Shown here: positions 26,498 to 36,006 of the stretch, piece after piece | How the letters are laid out: each line of letters opens with the position of its first letter | Position numbering within the stretch: position 1 is the stretch's first letter | Origin: Sphingopyxis indica | GTDB taxonomy: Bacteria > Pseudomonadota > Alphaproteobacteria > Sphingomonadales > Sphingomonadaceae | NCBI RefSeq assembly: GCF_900188185.1 | Contig: NZ_FZPA01000011.1 | Coordinates: forward strand, 1 to 64,000 | Direction of reading: 5' to 3' | Length of the DNA stretch: 64,000 nt | Notes under the pieces: model-generated | The model's database searches: none | Told to the model about the DNA's origin: nothing | What the model saw: only the letters and a program-made list of their open reading frames with translations | Made by a program: the position numbers and the translations under genes

Positions 26498-29400
26498 ATG
26501 CAACTTTTACGTAACAGCGGAAATGAACGCGTCATTGACCGGCTCCGGGACTGGCTTTTACCAGACTCGGCAGTTGACCTTATGTCACCCGACTTTTCGC
26601 TTTACGCGTTTGCCGAAACACACGAGCACGTGAAAAAAGCCGGACGGTGTCGTATTCTGCTTGGCTCCGACACCGCCATTGCGAGTTCCCTTTACGGCGG
26701 GCCGGGCGACATTACCGCGCGCGGCAAGCTGCAAGGTCGCTGGCTTGCCAAGATCGCCGGTGAGTGGCTGGGCAAGCACGCCGAGGTTCGCCACGTCCCG
26801 ACTACGCCACCCCAATCCATGATCGTCGTCTCGAACAACGACAATCGCCACGTCCTGACCGGCACATGCCCGTTCACGACCGAGGGCCTAGGCGTAACGC
26901 CGGGCAATCAACTTGGCCTTGTTCAAATTTCCGATACTGACACAGAGGCAGCGGCATTTGCCGACTGGTTTCAGGCAAATTGGTCAGGCGTGAAGCCGAC
27001 TGCGAGCAATCTTGCCGTGAGCCTCGCCGATGCTGCGAGCCATCGCCCGCCGTCGCTTCTGTATTTCAAGGTGCTCTTTGAGCTGTTCAAGGATTTGGGC
27101 GACGAGCTGGACGAGGAGCGGATTATCAAATCCGCGACCGGCATCCGCAACACCACCGTCTGGCAAAAGCTGTTCAAGTTTCAGCGCGACGGCGTCGTGG
27201 GGGCAATCGACAAGCTGGAGCGCATCGGCGGCTGCATCATTGCCGACAGCGTCGGCCTCGGCAAAACCTTCGAGGCGCTGGCTGTCATCAAATATTACGA
27301 GCTGCGCAATGACCGCGTTCTGGTCCTGTGCCCCAAGCGGCTGCGCGACAACTGGACGCTCTATAAGGCCAATGATCGGCGCAATATCCTTGCATCCGAC
27401 CGCTTCAACTATGACGTGCTCAATCACACCGACCTGTCGCGGGACGGCGGCATGTCCGGCGACATCGACCTGAGCCATGTGAATTGGGGCAACTACGATC
27501 TTGTCGTGATCGACGAGTCCCACAACTTCCGCAACAAGGCGACCCATAAAGACCGCGACACCCGTTACGACCATTTGATGAAGCGGATCATCAAAGCGGG
27601 CGTCAAAACCAAGGTGCTCATGTTGTCGGCTACACCGGTCAACAACCGCCTTGCCGACCTCAAGAACCAGATCGCCTTTATGACCGAGGGCAATGACCTC
27701 GCGCTTATGGGACATGGCATCCAGAGCATTGAAGCGACCATCCGCAAGGCGCAGACGCAGTTCAACCGCTGGCTCGACCTGCCCGAAGCCGACCGCCGCC
27801 CGGCGCGGCTGATGGACATGCTCGGCTTTGATTACTTCAAATTGCTCGACCTGCTGACCATCGCCCGGTCGCGCAAACACGTCCAACGCTATTACGGCAC
27901 CGAGGAAACCGGCCAGTTCCCCGAGCGGCTGCGCCCCGTCAATATCAAGGCCGACGTGGACTTAGCCGGAGAGTTCCGGCCCATCCGCGAGATCAACAAC
28001 GAAATCCGCCGCCTCACACTCGCCGCCTACGCGCCGCTGCGCTATGTCCTGCCCCACAAGCAGGCCGTCTATGACGAAAAATACAGCACCAAGATCAGGG
28101 GCGGAGAGAGCTTCTTCCGGCAGGTGGACCGCGAGGAAAGCCTGATCCACCTGTTGCGCGTCAATATTCTCAAGCGCATGGAAAGCTCGGTTGCGTCCTT
28201 CGCGCTCACCATCAAGCGTCAGCTTGCCGACGTGAACGCGCTTTTGGCGAAGATCGACGCCCACGATGAAAGCGTGGATGAGGTTTCCATCGACGATGTC
28301 GATATAGACGATCCCGCTTTCGAGGCCCTGTTGATCGGGCGCAAGGTCAAGGTGTTGCTGCATGACGTGGACCGTGTCCGCTGGCGGCAGGATTTGATCG
28401 AGGACCGCAACCGCCTTGCCACCCTGCTATCCGCAGCGCAGGCCGTCACGCCGGAGCGCGACGCCAAGCTCGCCGCCTTGCGCGATGTGATCGCCAGCAA
28501 GATCGCCACGCCGATCAACGGCGACAACCGCAAAATCCTGCTGTTCACGGCCTTCGCGGACACGGCGGACTATCTTTACGCCCAGCTTGGCGCTTGGGCG
28601 AAGAACGAGCTTGGCCTTGAAACCGCTGTCGTCAGCGGCACCGGCGCGAACAAGACGACGCTGAGCGGGCTGCGCGGTGACATGAGTTCGATCCTCTCCG
28701 CTTTCTCGCCGCGCTCGAAAGAGCGCCCTGAGGAAATGAATGCCGAGGGCCAGATCGATCTGCTCATTGCCACCGATTGCATTTCCGAAGGCCAGAACCT
28801 TCAGGACTGCGATTTCCTCACCAATTACGATATTCACTGGAACCCCGTGCGGATCATCCAGAGGTTCGGGCGCATCGACCGTATCGGCTCGACCAACACC
28901 CGCATCCAGTTGGTCAATTTCTGGCCCAACATGGAGCTGGACGAATATCTCGACCTCGAATCCCGCGTGAGCGGGCGCATGGTGCTGCTCGACGTGTCCG
29001 CGACCGGCGAGGAAAACGTCATCGAGTTTCAGGCCGGAAACCAGATGAACGACCTCGAATATCGTCGCGCCCAACTGCAAAAATTGCAGGACGCAGTGAT
29101 CGACCTTGAAGACTTGTCGAGTGGCGTTTCCATCGCCGACCTCACCCTCAACGATTTCCGCATCGACCTCGCCGGATATATGCGCGAACACCGCGAGCGG
29201 CTGGAAAGCCTGCCGCCCGGCACCTATGCCGTGGTGCCCGCGCCCGACACAGACGCGCCCGAAAATGACCTGCCCCCCGGCGCTATTTTCTGCCTGCGCG
29301 CTGTCGGCGAGGCGGCGGAAAGCGCCGCCGAACCCGGCTATCCTCTAAGCCCCAATTTCGTCGTCCATGTCGGCGACGAGGGCGATGTGCTGTTGCCCTA

Positions 29401-29698
29401 TACTCAGGCCAAGCAGGTGCTCGACCGGCTCAAGAAGGCAGCCATCGGGCGCGACCTGCCCGATGCCGAAGCCTGCGCGCGCTTCGACAAGGCCACCCGA
29501 TACGGGCGCGACATGGAGGATTATCAGACGCTGCTGGCGCGAGCTGTCGCCTCCATCGCTGGCAAAAGCGAGGAGCGTGCCGTTGCCAGCCTGTTCAGCC
29601 CCGGCGGCACCCACGCCCTGAAAGGCGAGTTTGCCGGTATCAACGACTTCGAGGTTGTCGCCTTTCTTGTCATCCTGCCCGAAGCGGAGGCCGCATGA
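26498..29698 (+). CDS. SNF2-type helicase with degenerate PLD-like N-terminus
   Basis: A 1066-residue superfamily 2 ATPase. Residues 1-165 resemble the phospholipase D-like nuclease domain that often precedes such helicases. The region that normally carries HxK reads PPQSMIVVSN, so the catalytic His and Lys seem lost, while the later TGTCPFTTEGLG matches the GSxNFT part. Helicase motifs follow: VGLGKT (near 252), VVIDESHNF (near 338), MLSATPVNN (near 375) and IQRFGRIDRIGS (near 788). The last 200 residues are unassigned. It opens a block of seven same-strand genes. By analogy with other defence helicases it may translocate on foreign DNA. The ribosome-binding site (GGATGA) is weak. Confidence 0.85.
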   Translation: MQLLRNSGNERVIDRLRDWLLPDSAVDLMSPDFSLYAFAETHEHVKKAGRCRILLGSDTAIASSLYGGPGDITARGKLQGRWLAKIAGEWLGKHAEVRHVPTTPPQSMIVVSNNDNRHVLTGTCPFTTEGLGVTPGNQLGLVQISDTDTEAAAFADWFQANWSGVKPTASNLAVSLADAASHRPPSLLYFKVLFELFKDLGDELDEERIIKSATGIRNTTVWQKLFKFQRDGVVGAIDKLERIGGCIIADSVGLGKTFEALAVIKYYELRNDRVLVLCPKRLRDNWTLYKANDRRNILASDRFNYDVLNHTDLSRDGGMSGDIDLSHVNWGNYDLVVIDESHNFRNKATHKDRDTRYDHLMKRIIKAGVKTKVLMLSATPVNNRLADLKNQIAFMTEGNDLALMGHGIQSIEATIRKAQTQFNRWLDLPEADRRPARLMDMLGFDYFKLLDLLTIARSRKHVQRYYGTEETGQFPERLRPVNIKADVDLAGEFRPIREINNEIRRLTLAAYAPLRYVLPHKQAVYDEKYSTKIRGGESFFRQVDREESLIHLLRVNILKRMESSVASFALTIKRQLADVNALLAKIDAHDESVDEVSIDDVDIDDPAFEALLIGRKVKVLLHDVDRVRWRQDLIEDRNRLATLLSAAQAVTPERDAKLAALRDVIASKIATPINGDNRKILLFTAFADTADYLYAQLGAWAKNELGLETAVVSGTGANKTTLSGLRGDMSSILSAFSPRSKERPEEMNAEGQIDLLIATDCISEGQNLQDCDFLTNYDIHWNPVRIIQRFGRIDRIGSTNTRIQLVNFWPNMELDEYLDLESRVSGRMVLLDVSATGEENVIEFQAGNQMNDLEYRRAQLQKLQDAVIDLEDLSSGVSIADLTLNDFRIDLAGYMREHRERLESLPPGTYAVVPAPDTDAPENDLPPGAIFCLRAVGEAAESAAEPGYPLSPNFVVHVGDEGDVLLPYTQAKQVLDRLKKAAIGRDLPDAEACARFDKATRYGRDMEDYQTLLARAVASIAGKSEERAVASLFSPGGTHALKGEFAGINDFEVVAFLVILPEAEAA

Positions 29699-30465
29699 CG
29701 GCTGGCGCGGACTTTCTCGCCATCGTCAGCGCGCTGGGGCTGCCGCCCGGCGCGCGTGTCGATTCCCGCATCCCCAAGAAATTGCTGATCGAGCAGGGTG
29801 CGCCGACCGCCGCCGACAAGCGCGCCATTCAGGACGGCATCGACGAGCTGCAATGGTTCGCCGCGTGCAAGCCCACCACCATTGGCGTGCCGACATTCGC
29901 CGACGATACCCGCGAATATCTTGAGATCGCCGTTCTCGGCTGCGCTTTCCGCTCCGGTGCGAAGGCATCGCGGCTGATCGAGCTGATCCACCGCGCCATT
30001 CCCTATCCGGTGCTGCTTGTCACCGCCGACGAGAGCGGCCTCGCTGTATCGGCGGCGCACAAGCGCCATGCGCAGAACGAGGCTGGCCGCACCGTGATCG
30101 AGCAGGTTATCGTGGCCAGCGGTCTGCGGGCCGACGCCGTGGATTCCGTGCAAGTTGCGTTCCTGAAAAGCCTTGCGCTGGCGCAGCAAGCGCGCACCGA
30201 CCTGTTCGCTCTTTATGCGGGCTGGATTGCCCGGATCGAGGCCGTCAACGCGGCGCGCTTGACGGGCGCGTTCGCGGCGTCCGATAATCAGGAAATCATC
30301 GACCGCCGCCGCGAGGCGCTGGACGCGCACGCGCGGCTGACTAAAGAAATCGAAGGTCTGCGCGCCAAGGCCAGGCGCGAGAAGCAGCTCAGCCGCCGCG
30401 TGGACCTCAACCTCGAAATCCAACGGCGCGAGACCGACCTCGCCGCCTATGCGAACCATCTGTGA
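29695..30465 (+). CDS. DUF4391 protein
   Basis: A 256-residue soluble protein whose N-terminal two thirds match the DUF4391 pattern (DSRIPKKLLIEQGAPTAADKR, LQWFAACKPTTIGVP and LIHRAIPYPVLLV). The last 60 residues are a charged coiled coil. Its ATG overlaps the helicase stop (ATGA). In other genomes this family commonly sits between a helicase and a type III methyltransferase, but its biochemical role is not known to me. The coiled coil suggests a bridging subunit. It is probably needed in fixed ratio with the helicase, given the coupled translation. Confidence 0.82.
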   Translation: MTAGADFLAIVSALGLPPGARVDSRIPKKLLIEQGAPTAADKRAIQDGIDELQWFAACKPTTIGVPTFADDTREYLEIAVLGCAFRSGAKASRLIELIHRAIPYPVLLVTADESGLAVSAAHKRHAQNEAGRTVIEQVIVASGLRADAVDSVQVAFLKSLALAQQARTDLFALYAGWIARIEAVNAARLTGAFAASDNQEIIDRRREALDAHARLTKEIEGLRAKARREKQLSRRVDLNLEIQRRETDLAAYANHL

Positions 30466-30488
30466 CTCTTAGGGAGAAGCCGTCTTTC

Positions 30489-32471
30489 ATGCCTGAAATC
30501 AAAAAACTCGTTCTGGATGACCCTGCCACCAAGAGCGCCGACATCGTGACCGGGAACGTCGAGGCCCTGAAAGACCTGTTCCCCGAAGCCTTCGAGGAAG
30601 GGAAGATCGACTTCGATGTGCTCCGGCAACTGCTGGGCGCTGCCGTCGATGAAAAGGACGAGAAATACGGGCTGAACTGGCACGGCAAGCGCAAGGCGCG
30701 GCAGATCGCGCTGACGCCGTCCACCGGCACGCTGTTGCCGTGCCCGGATGAGAGTGTCGATTGGGATACGACGCAGAACCTGATGATCGAGGGCGACAAC
30801 CTTGAGGTGCTCAAGCTCTTGCAGAAGAGCTACGCGGGCAAGGTTAAGCTCATCTACATCGACCCTCCGTATAATACAGGCAAGGAATTTATTTATCCTG
30901 ATCGCTTTCAGGACAATTTAGAGACTTACCTTCAATACACTGGCCAGAAGGGTGGGGATGGTTTTCGGATAACAAGCAACACCGAGAGTCACGGACGATT
31001 TCATACCAACTGGCTGAACATGATTTACCCGCGCTTAAAGTTGTCGCGAGCATTACTTTCGGACGATGGAGTTATTGCGATTAGCGTTGATGAGAACGAA
31101 ATCGACAGGCTCCGAGCGGTGATGGCTGAAATATTCGGAGAAGAAAATTTCGCTGCGCAAATCAGTGTCCAAAGCAATCCCCGTGGTCGGCAGTCTGATA
31201 CGTTCTTTGCCACTGTTCATGAATATCTCCTAGTTTACGCTAGGAGCAGAGAAAGTGGCATTATCGGAGGCGAGGCTCTGACCGATGCACAGCGCTCCGA
31301 GTTTAAGTATTCCGATCCTGACGGTCGAGCATATCGGCTCTTAGGCCTTCGCCAGCGTGGTGCTGCATCGCTCCGCAGCGACCGGCCAGATATGTATTTC
31401 CCGATCTACGTGAACTCGAAAACATCAGAAGTATCGCTTGAGCCGAAGGAGGGTTTTGACCACGAGGTTCTCCCGCGCAAATCAACTGGCGAAGATGGAC
31501 GGTGGATGTGGGGCAAAGATAAATGCACTAAAGACATCGCTCTCCTCGTTTCCAGACTGATTGAACGTCGCGGTGAATATGACCTCTTCGTCAAGGATTA
31601 TCTGGAGAAGAACGGCGAAGAACGTTCAAGAAAATTTAAGACCATATGGGATGATAAGAAGCTAAATACCCAAAATGGAACCCAAGAAGTAAAGGAGCTA
31701 CTTGGGTCAGGTGCAATGTCATTTCCAAAACCAGTCGCTTTATTGCGTGACGTGATTCAACTTGGTGCTGACCGTCACAGCTTGATACTTGACTTCTTTG
31801 CGGGGTCAGGGACGACTGGCCACGCCGTCTTTGAGGAAAACGCGAAGGACGGTGGCAGCAGAAAGTTCATCCTTGTCCAGCTTCCTGAACCGCTCGACCC
31901 CAATAACAACGAACAGAAGGTGGCGGTCCAGCTTTGTGACACGCTTGGGAAGCCGCGCTCTATCGCGGAGGTGACGAAGGAACGTCTGCGGAGAGCTGCC
32001 AAGAAAGTTAGAGGCGATTTTCCTCTCTTCAAAGGCGACTTAGGATTCAGGAATTACAAGCTCGCTCAATCGAACATAGTCCCGTGGGAACCGGAGCCGA
32101 CCGATCTTGAAGGCAGTTTGCTCGCCAACGCCGAGCATCTTGTGCCGGGCCGCACCGAACTGGACGTGCTCTATGAGCTGCTGCTCAAGTTGGGCCTCGA
32201 TCTGTGCGTTCCCATCGAGAAGAAAGACATTGCCGGAAAGGCCGTCCATTCTATCGGCGGCGGCGCGTTGATCGTTTGTCTGTCAGATGGCCTGACCAAG
32301 GACAGCGTCGAAACCGTCGCCAACGGCATCGTCGCATGGCGGAAGGAGCTTGCCCCTGCCGTCGATACCCGTGTCGTGTTCAAGGATGCTGGCTTCGCCG
32401 ATGACGTTGCCAAAGCCAATATGGCCGCGATCCTCAATCAGAATGGCATCCTCGACGTGAGGAGCCTGTAA
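30489..32471 (+). CDS. mod: Type III DNA methyltransferase (Mod)
   Basis: A 660-residue beta-class adenine (or N4-cytosine) methyltransferase. The catalytic motif DPPYNTG (near residue 125) comes before the AdoMet motif FAGSGTTGH (near residue 436), the beta-class order. The region between them is the target-recognition part. Residues 1-80 are a typical Mod N-terminus. It should modify host DNA at an asymmetric site. I chose the ATG at 30489 with AGGGAG upstream; a GTG at 30462 overlapping the DUF4391 stop is an alternative. The middle of the gene (about 30860-32080) is clearly AT-richer than both ends. Confidence 0.92.
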   Translation: MPEIKKLVLDDPATKSADIVTGNVEALKDLFPEAFEEGKIDFDVLRQLLGAAVDEKDEKYGLNWHGKRKARQIALTPSTGTLLPCPDESVDWDTTQNLMIEGDNLEVLKLLQKSYAGKVKLIYIDPPYNTGKEFIYPDRFQDNLETYLQYTGQKGGDGFRITSNTESHGRFHTNWLNMIYPRLKLSRALLSDDGVIAISVDENEIDRLRAVMAEIFGEENFAAQISVQSNPRGRQSDTFFATVHEYLLVYARSRESGIIGGEALTDAQRSEFKYSDPDGRAYRLLGLRQRGAASLRSDRPDMYFPIYVNSKTSEVSLEPKEGFDHEVLPRKSTGEDGRWMWGKDKCTKDIALLVSRLIERRGEYDLFVKDYLEKNGEERSRKFKTIWDDKKLNTQNGTQEVKELLGSGAMSFPKPVALLRDVIQLGADRHSLILDFFAGSGTTGHAVFEENAKDGGSRKFILVQLPEPLDPNNNEQKVAVQLCDTLGKPRSIAEVTKERLRRAAKKVRGDFPLFKGDLGFRNYKLAQSNIVPWEPEPTDLEGSLLANAEHLVPGRTELDVLYELLLKLGLDLCVPIEKKDIAGKAVHSIGGGALIVCLSDGLTKDSVETVANGIVAWRKELAPAVDTRVVFKDAGFADDVAKANMAAILNQNGILDVRSL

Positions 32472-32980
32472 TGAGCGCGGATCGTTTCGTCACCTTTGCC
32501 TATGGCTCGAATATGCTTGCCGCACGCCTACGGGAGCGTTGCCCCTCCGCGCGCGCAATCGGCATCGCAGAATTGCCCGGCCACGAACTACGCTGGCACA
32601 AGCGGAGCAACCAAAAGTCGGGCAAGTGCGATATTGTCGCCAGCGACACTGCTTCCGTGTTTGGCGTGCTCTACGAGATCAATGCGCAGGAAAAGGGCGC
32701 GTTGGATCGCGCCGAGGGCCTTGGTGCGGGCTATGAAGAAATTGAGATCGAGGTTCTTTGCGGCAGCGAGCGAGTTAATGCAAAGGCATACAGGGCGACC
32801 AATACCGATCCCACGCTTCGCCCTTTCACTTGGTATCGCGCCTTGGTCATCGCGGGCGCGAAGGAGCATGGCTTGCCGGCGTCCTATATCGCCGGGCTGG
32901 AATCTGTGCCTGCTGATCAAGACGCCGACCGTGCCCGCCACGACACAAACATGGCGTTGATCGAAGGAGTGCAGGAATGA
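32471..32980 (+). CDS. Gamma-glutamylcyclotransferase-like protein inside the operon
   Basis: A 169-residue protein with the GGCT fold: the substrate loop YGSN at residues 11-14 and the probable catalytic Glu82 in LDRAEGLGAGYEE. Family members cyclise gamma-glutamyl groups of glutathione or related peptides to 5-oxoproline. The ATG overlaps the mod stop (TAATG) and its own stop overlaps the res start (ATGA), so it is locked between the two restriction-modification subunits. Its role there is unknown. It may act on a peptide or nucleotide conjugate, or serve as a fold-only partner. The active-site residues are kept, which favours enzymatic function. Confidence 0.87.
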   Translation: MSADRFVTFAYGSNMLAARLRERCPSARAIGIAELPGHELRWHKRSNQKSGKCDIVASDTASVFGVLYEINAQEKGALDRAEGLGAGYEEIEIEVLCGSERVNAKAYRATNTDPTLRPFTWYRALVIAGAKEHGLPASYIAGLESVPADQDADRARHDTNMALIEGVQE

Positions 32981-35958
32981 AACTGCATTTCGAGCCGGAC
33001 CTCGATTACCAGCACACCGCCATCGAAGCGGTCTGCGACCTGTTTCGCGGACAGGAGATCAATCGCACCGAGTTTACCGTCACCCGTCAAGCCGCCGGTG
33101 GCGCGCAACAGGAGCTTGGCCTTGTCGAAAACGCCCTAGGCATCGGCAACCGGCTGACCCTGCTGGACGATGAGATTATCTCCAACCTCAACGAGATTCA
33201 GCTTCGCAATGGCCTGCCGCCATCCGCCAGCCTCGCGTCCGGCGACTTCACCGTGGAGATGGAGACGGGCACCGGCAAAACCTATGTCTATCTGCGCACC
33301 ATCTTTGAGATGAACAAACGCTTCGGCTTCACCAAATTCGTGATCGTGGTGCCGTCCGTCGCCATCAAGGAAGGCGTCTACAAGACTCTCCAGATCACCG
33401 AGGACCATTTCAAGGGCCTCTATTCCGGCCAGCCCTTCGATTATTTCCTCTACGATTCATCGAAGCTGGGGCAGGTGCGCAATTTCGCCACCAGCCCGAC
33501 CATTCAGATCATGGTCGTGACCGTTGGCGCGATCAACAAGAAGGACGTGAACAACCTCTACAAGGACAGCGAGAAAACGGGGGGCGAAGCGCCCATCGAC
33601 CTGATCCGCGCCACGCGCCCCGTCATTATCGTGGACGAACCGCAAAGCGTGGACGGCGGCCTTGAAGGCCGGGGCAAGCAGGCCCTTGGCGAAATGCACC
33701 CGCTTTGCACGCTACGCTATTCGGCGACCCATGCGGACAAGCACCACATGGTTTACCGGCTGGACGCGGTGGACGCCTACGAGCGCAAGCTGGTCAAGCA
33801 GATCGAAGTGGCCTCGCTCGAAGTCGAGGGCGGGCACAACAAAGCCTATCTGCGTTTCCTCTCCGCCAGCAACAAGGGCGGCGCCGTGACCGCCAAGGTC
33901 GAGATCGACGTGCAGCAGGGCGGGCAGGTTCGCCGAAAGGAAGTCAATGTGCAGGACGGTGACGACCTTGAGGACACCACGGGCCGCGCCATCTACAAGG
34001 ATTGCCGCATCGGCGAAATCCGCGTAGCGGGCGGCGACTCCCTGCTCGAAGTGAAAACCGCAGGGTCGGAATCCTTCCTTGCCGTAGGACAGGCCATCGG
34101 CGACGTGAACGCCGACGCCGTCCGGCGGTTGATGATCCGCCGCACCATCACCGAGCACCTAGAGAAGGAACGCCGCCTTGCTCCGCTGGGGGTCAAGGTG
34201 CTCAGCCTGTTCTTCATCGACGCCGTGGAGCACTATCGGTCCTACGACGAGGACGGCAACGCCGTGAAAGGCAAATACGCGACGATCTTCGAGGAAGAAT
34301 ATCGCCGCGCCGCCAAGCTCCCCGAATATGCCAGCCTGTTCAAGGAAGTGGACCTCGCCACCGACGCAGAGGAGGTCCACGACGGCTATTTCTCCATCGA
34401 CAAGAACAAGCGATGGACAGACACCGCCGAGAACAATCAGGCCAACCGCGACAGCGCCGAACGCGCCTACAACCTCATTATGAAGGACAAGGAGAAGCTC
34501 TTGAGCTTCGATACGAAGCTCAAGTTCATCTTCTCCCACTCCGCGCTGAAAGAGGGTTGGGACAATCCCAACGTGTTCCAGATTTGCGCGCTGCGCGAAA
34601 TCGGCACCGAGCGCGAACGCCGCCAGACCATCGGGCGCGGCCTGCGCCTTTGCGTCAACCAGCAGGGCGAACGCCTGCGCGGCTTCGAGATCAACACCCT
34701 CACAGTGATCGCCACCGAGAGCTACGAAGCCTTCGCCGAAAATCTCCAGAAGGAGATCGAGGCCGATACCGGAATCCGTTTCGGCATTGTCGAGAAACAC
34801 CAGTTCGCGGCCATACCCGTCCAGCAGGAGGACGGCACCCTCACCATGCTGGGATTCGAGGAATCCGCTGCGATCCACGAATATCTCAAGAACGCCGACT
34901 TCATCGACGCCAAGGGCAAGGTGCAGGACAAGCTGCGCACGGTCCTGAAAGAGGGGACACTGACGCTCCCCGACGAACATGCCGCGCTCCTTCCGCAGAT
35001 CAAGGAAGTCCTGCGTAAGATCGCGGGTAGGCTCGACATCAAAAACGCCGACGACCGCAAGCCAGTGCGTGTGCGCAAGGAAGTCCTGCATAGCACCGAG
35101 TTTCAGGCGCTATGGGATCGCATCAAGCACCAGACGACCTATCGCGTTCACTTCGACAACGCCAAGCTGATCGAGGATTGCACCAACGCTATTTCCAATG
35201 CGCCGCCGATCACCAAGGCGAAGGCCGTCATCCGCAAGGCTGACCTTGCCATCGGCCAGGGCGGCGTGATCGCCACCGAAACCGCGACCTCCGGCCCCGT
35301 CACCATCGAGGAGGGCGATATTGTTCTCCCCGACGTGCTGACCGATTTGCAGGACCGCACGCACCTGACGCGCCGCAGCCTTGTCACTATCCTGACTGAC
35401 AGCGGCAGGCTTGGCGATTTCAAGCGCAATCCCCAAGCCTTCATCGAGCTAGCGGCGGAAACCATCAACCGCACCAAGCGGCTCGCACTCGTGGACGGCA
35501 TCAAATACCAGCGGATCGGCGGCGATCATTTCTACGCGCAGGAGCTGTTCGAGCAGGAGGAGCTGACCGGCTACCTGAAGAATATGCTTCAGGATGCGCA
35601 GAAATCCGTTTTCGAGCACGTCATCTATGATTCCGGCGGCGTCGAGCGCACCTTTGCCGAACAGCTCGAAAAGAACGAAGCGGTAAAGGTTTACGCCAAG
35701 CTGCCCGGCTGGTTCAAAGTCCCCACGCCGCTCGGCACCTACAATCCCGATTGGGCGGTGCTGGTGCAGGTGGACGGGGAAGAACGTCTTTATTTCGTGG
35801 TCGAAACCAAGGGCAGCCTGTTTACCGACGACCTGCGCGACAACGAGGCCGCGAAGATTGCCTGCGGCGAAGCGCACTTTAAGGCGCTCGCGGTCGGCGA
35901 AAATCCGGCGCGCTACGTCAAGGCGACCAAGCTGGACGACCTCATGGAGCATTGCTGA
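32977..35958 (+). CDS. res: Type III restriction subunit (Res)
   Basis: A 993-residue helicase-nuclease. Motif I is ETGTGKTYV (near residue 97), motif II IIVDEPQSV (near 219), motif III RYSATH, and motif VI QTIGRGLRL (near 550). The C-terminal PD-(D/E)xK nuclease has NPDWAV (near 921) and VVETKG (near 942). With Mod it should form the type III complex that cuts unmodified DNA. All catalytic motifs are intact. The start overlaps the GGCT-like gene. Confidence 0.93.
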   Translation: MKLHFEPDLDYQHTAIEAVCDLFRGQEINRTEFTVTRQAAGGAQQELGLVENALGIGNRLTLLDDEIISNLNEIQLRNGLPPSASLASGDFTVEMETGTGKTYVYLRTIFEMNKRFGFTKFVIVVPSVAIKEGVYKTLQITEDHFKGLYSGQPFDYFLYDSSKLGQVRNFATSPTIQIMVVTVGAINKKDVNNLYKDSEKTGGEAPIDLIRATRPVIIVDEPQSVDGGLEGRGKQALGEMHPLCTLRYSATHADKHHMVYRLDAVDAYERKLVKQIEVASLEVEGGHNKAYLRFLSASNKGGAVTAKVEIDVQQGGQVRRKEVNVQDGDDLEDTTGRAIYKDCRIGEIRVAGGDSLLEVKTAGSESFLAVGQAIGDVNADAVRRLMIRRTITEHLEKERRLAPLGVKVLSLFFIDAVEHYRSYDEDGNAVKGKYATIFEEEYRRAAKLPEYASLFKEVDLATDAEEVHDGYFSIDKNKRWTDTAENNQANRDSAERAYNLIMKDKEKLLSFDTKLKFIFSHSALKEGWDNPNVFQICALREIGTERERRQTIGRGLRLCVNQQGERLRGFEINTLTVIATESYEAFAENLQKEIEADTGIRFGIVEKHQFAAIPVQQEDGTLTMLGFEESAAIHEYLKNADFIDAKGKVQDKLRTVLKEGTLTLPDEHAALLPQIKEVLRKIAGRLDIKNADDRKPVRVRKEVLHSTEFQALWDRIKHQTTYRVHFDNAKLIEDCTNAISNAPPITKAKAVIRKADLAIGQGGVIATETATSGPVTIEEGDIVLPDVLTDLQDRTHLTRRSLVTILTDSGRLGDFKRNPQAFIELAAETINRTKRLALVDGIKYQRIGGDHFYAQELFEQEELTGYLKNMLQDAQKSVFEHVIYDSGGVERTFAEQLEKNEAVKVYAKLPGWFKVPTPLGTYNPDWAVLVQVDGEERLYFVVETKGSLFTDDLRDNEAAKIACGEAHFKALAVGENPARYVKATKLDDLMEHC

Positions 35959-36006
35959 CATGGGCAATGATCCCGCTGACAGGACGCAGGAGAAGGGAGG
36001 CCGGGC

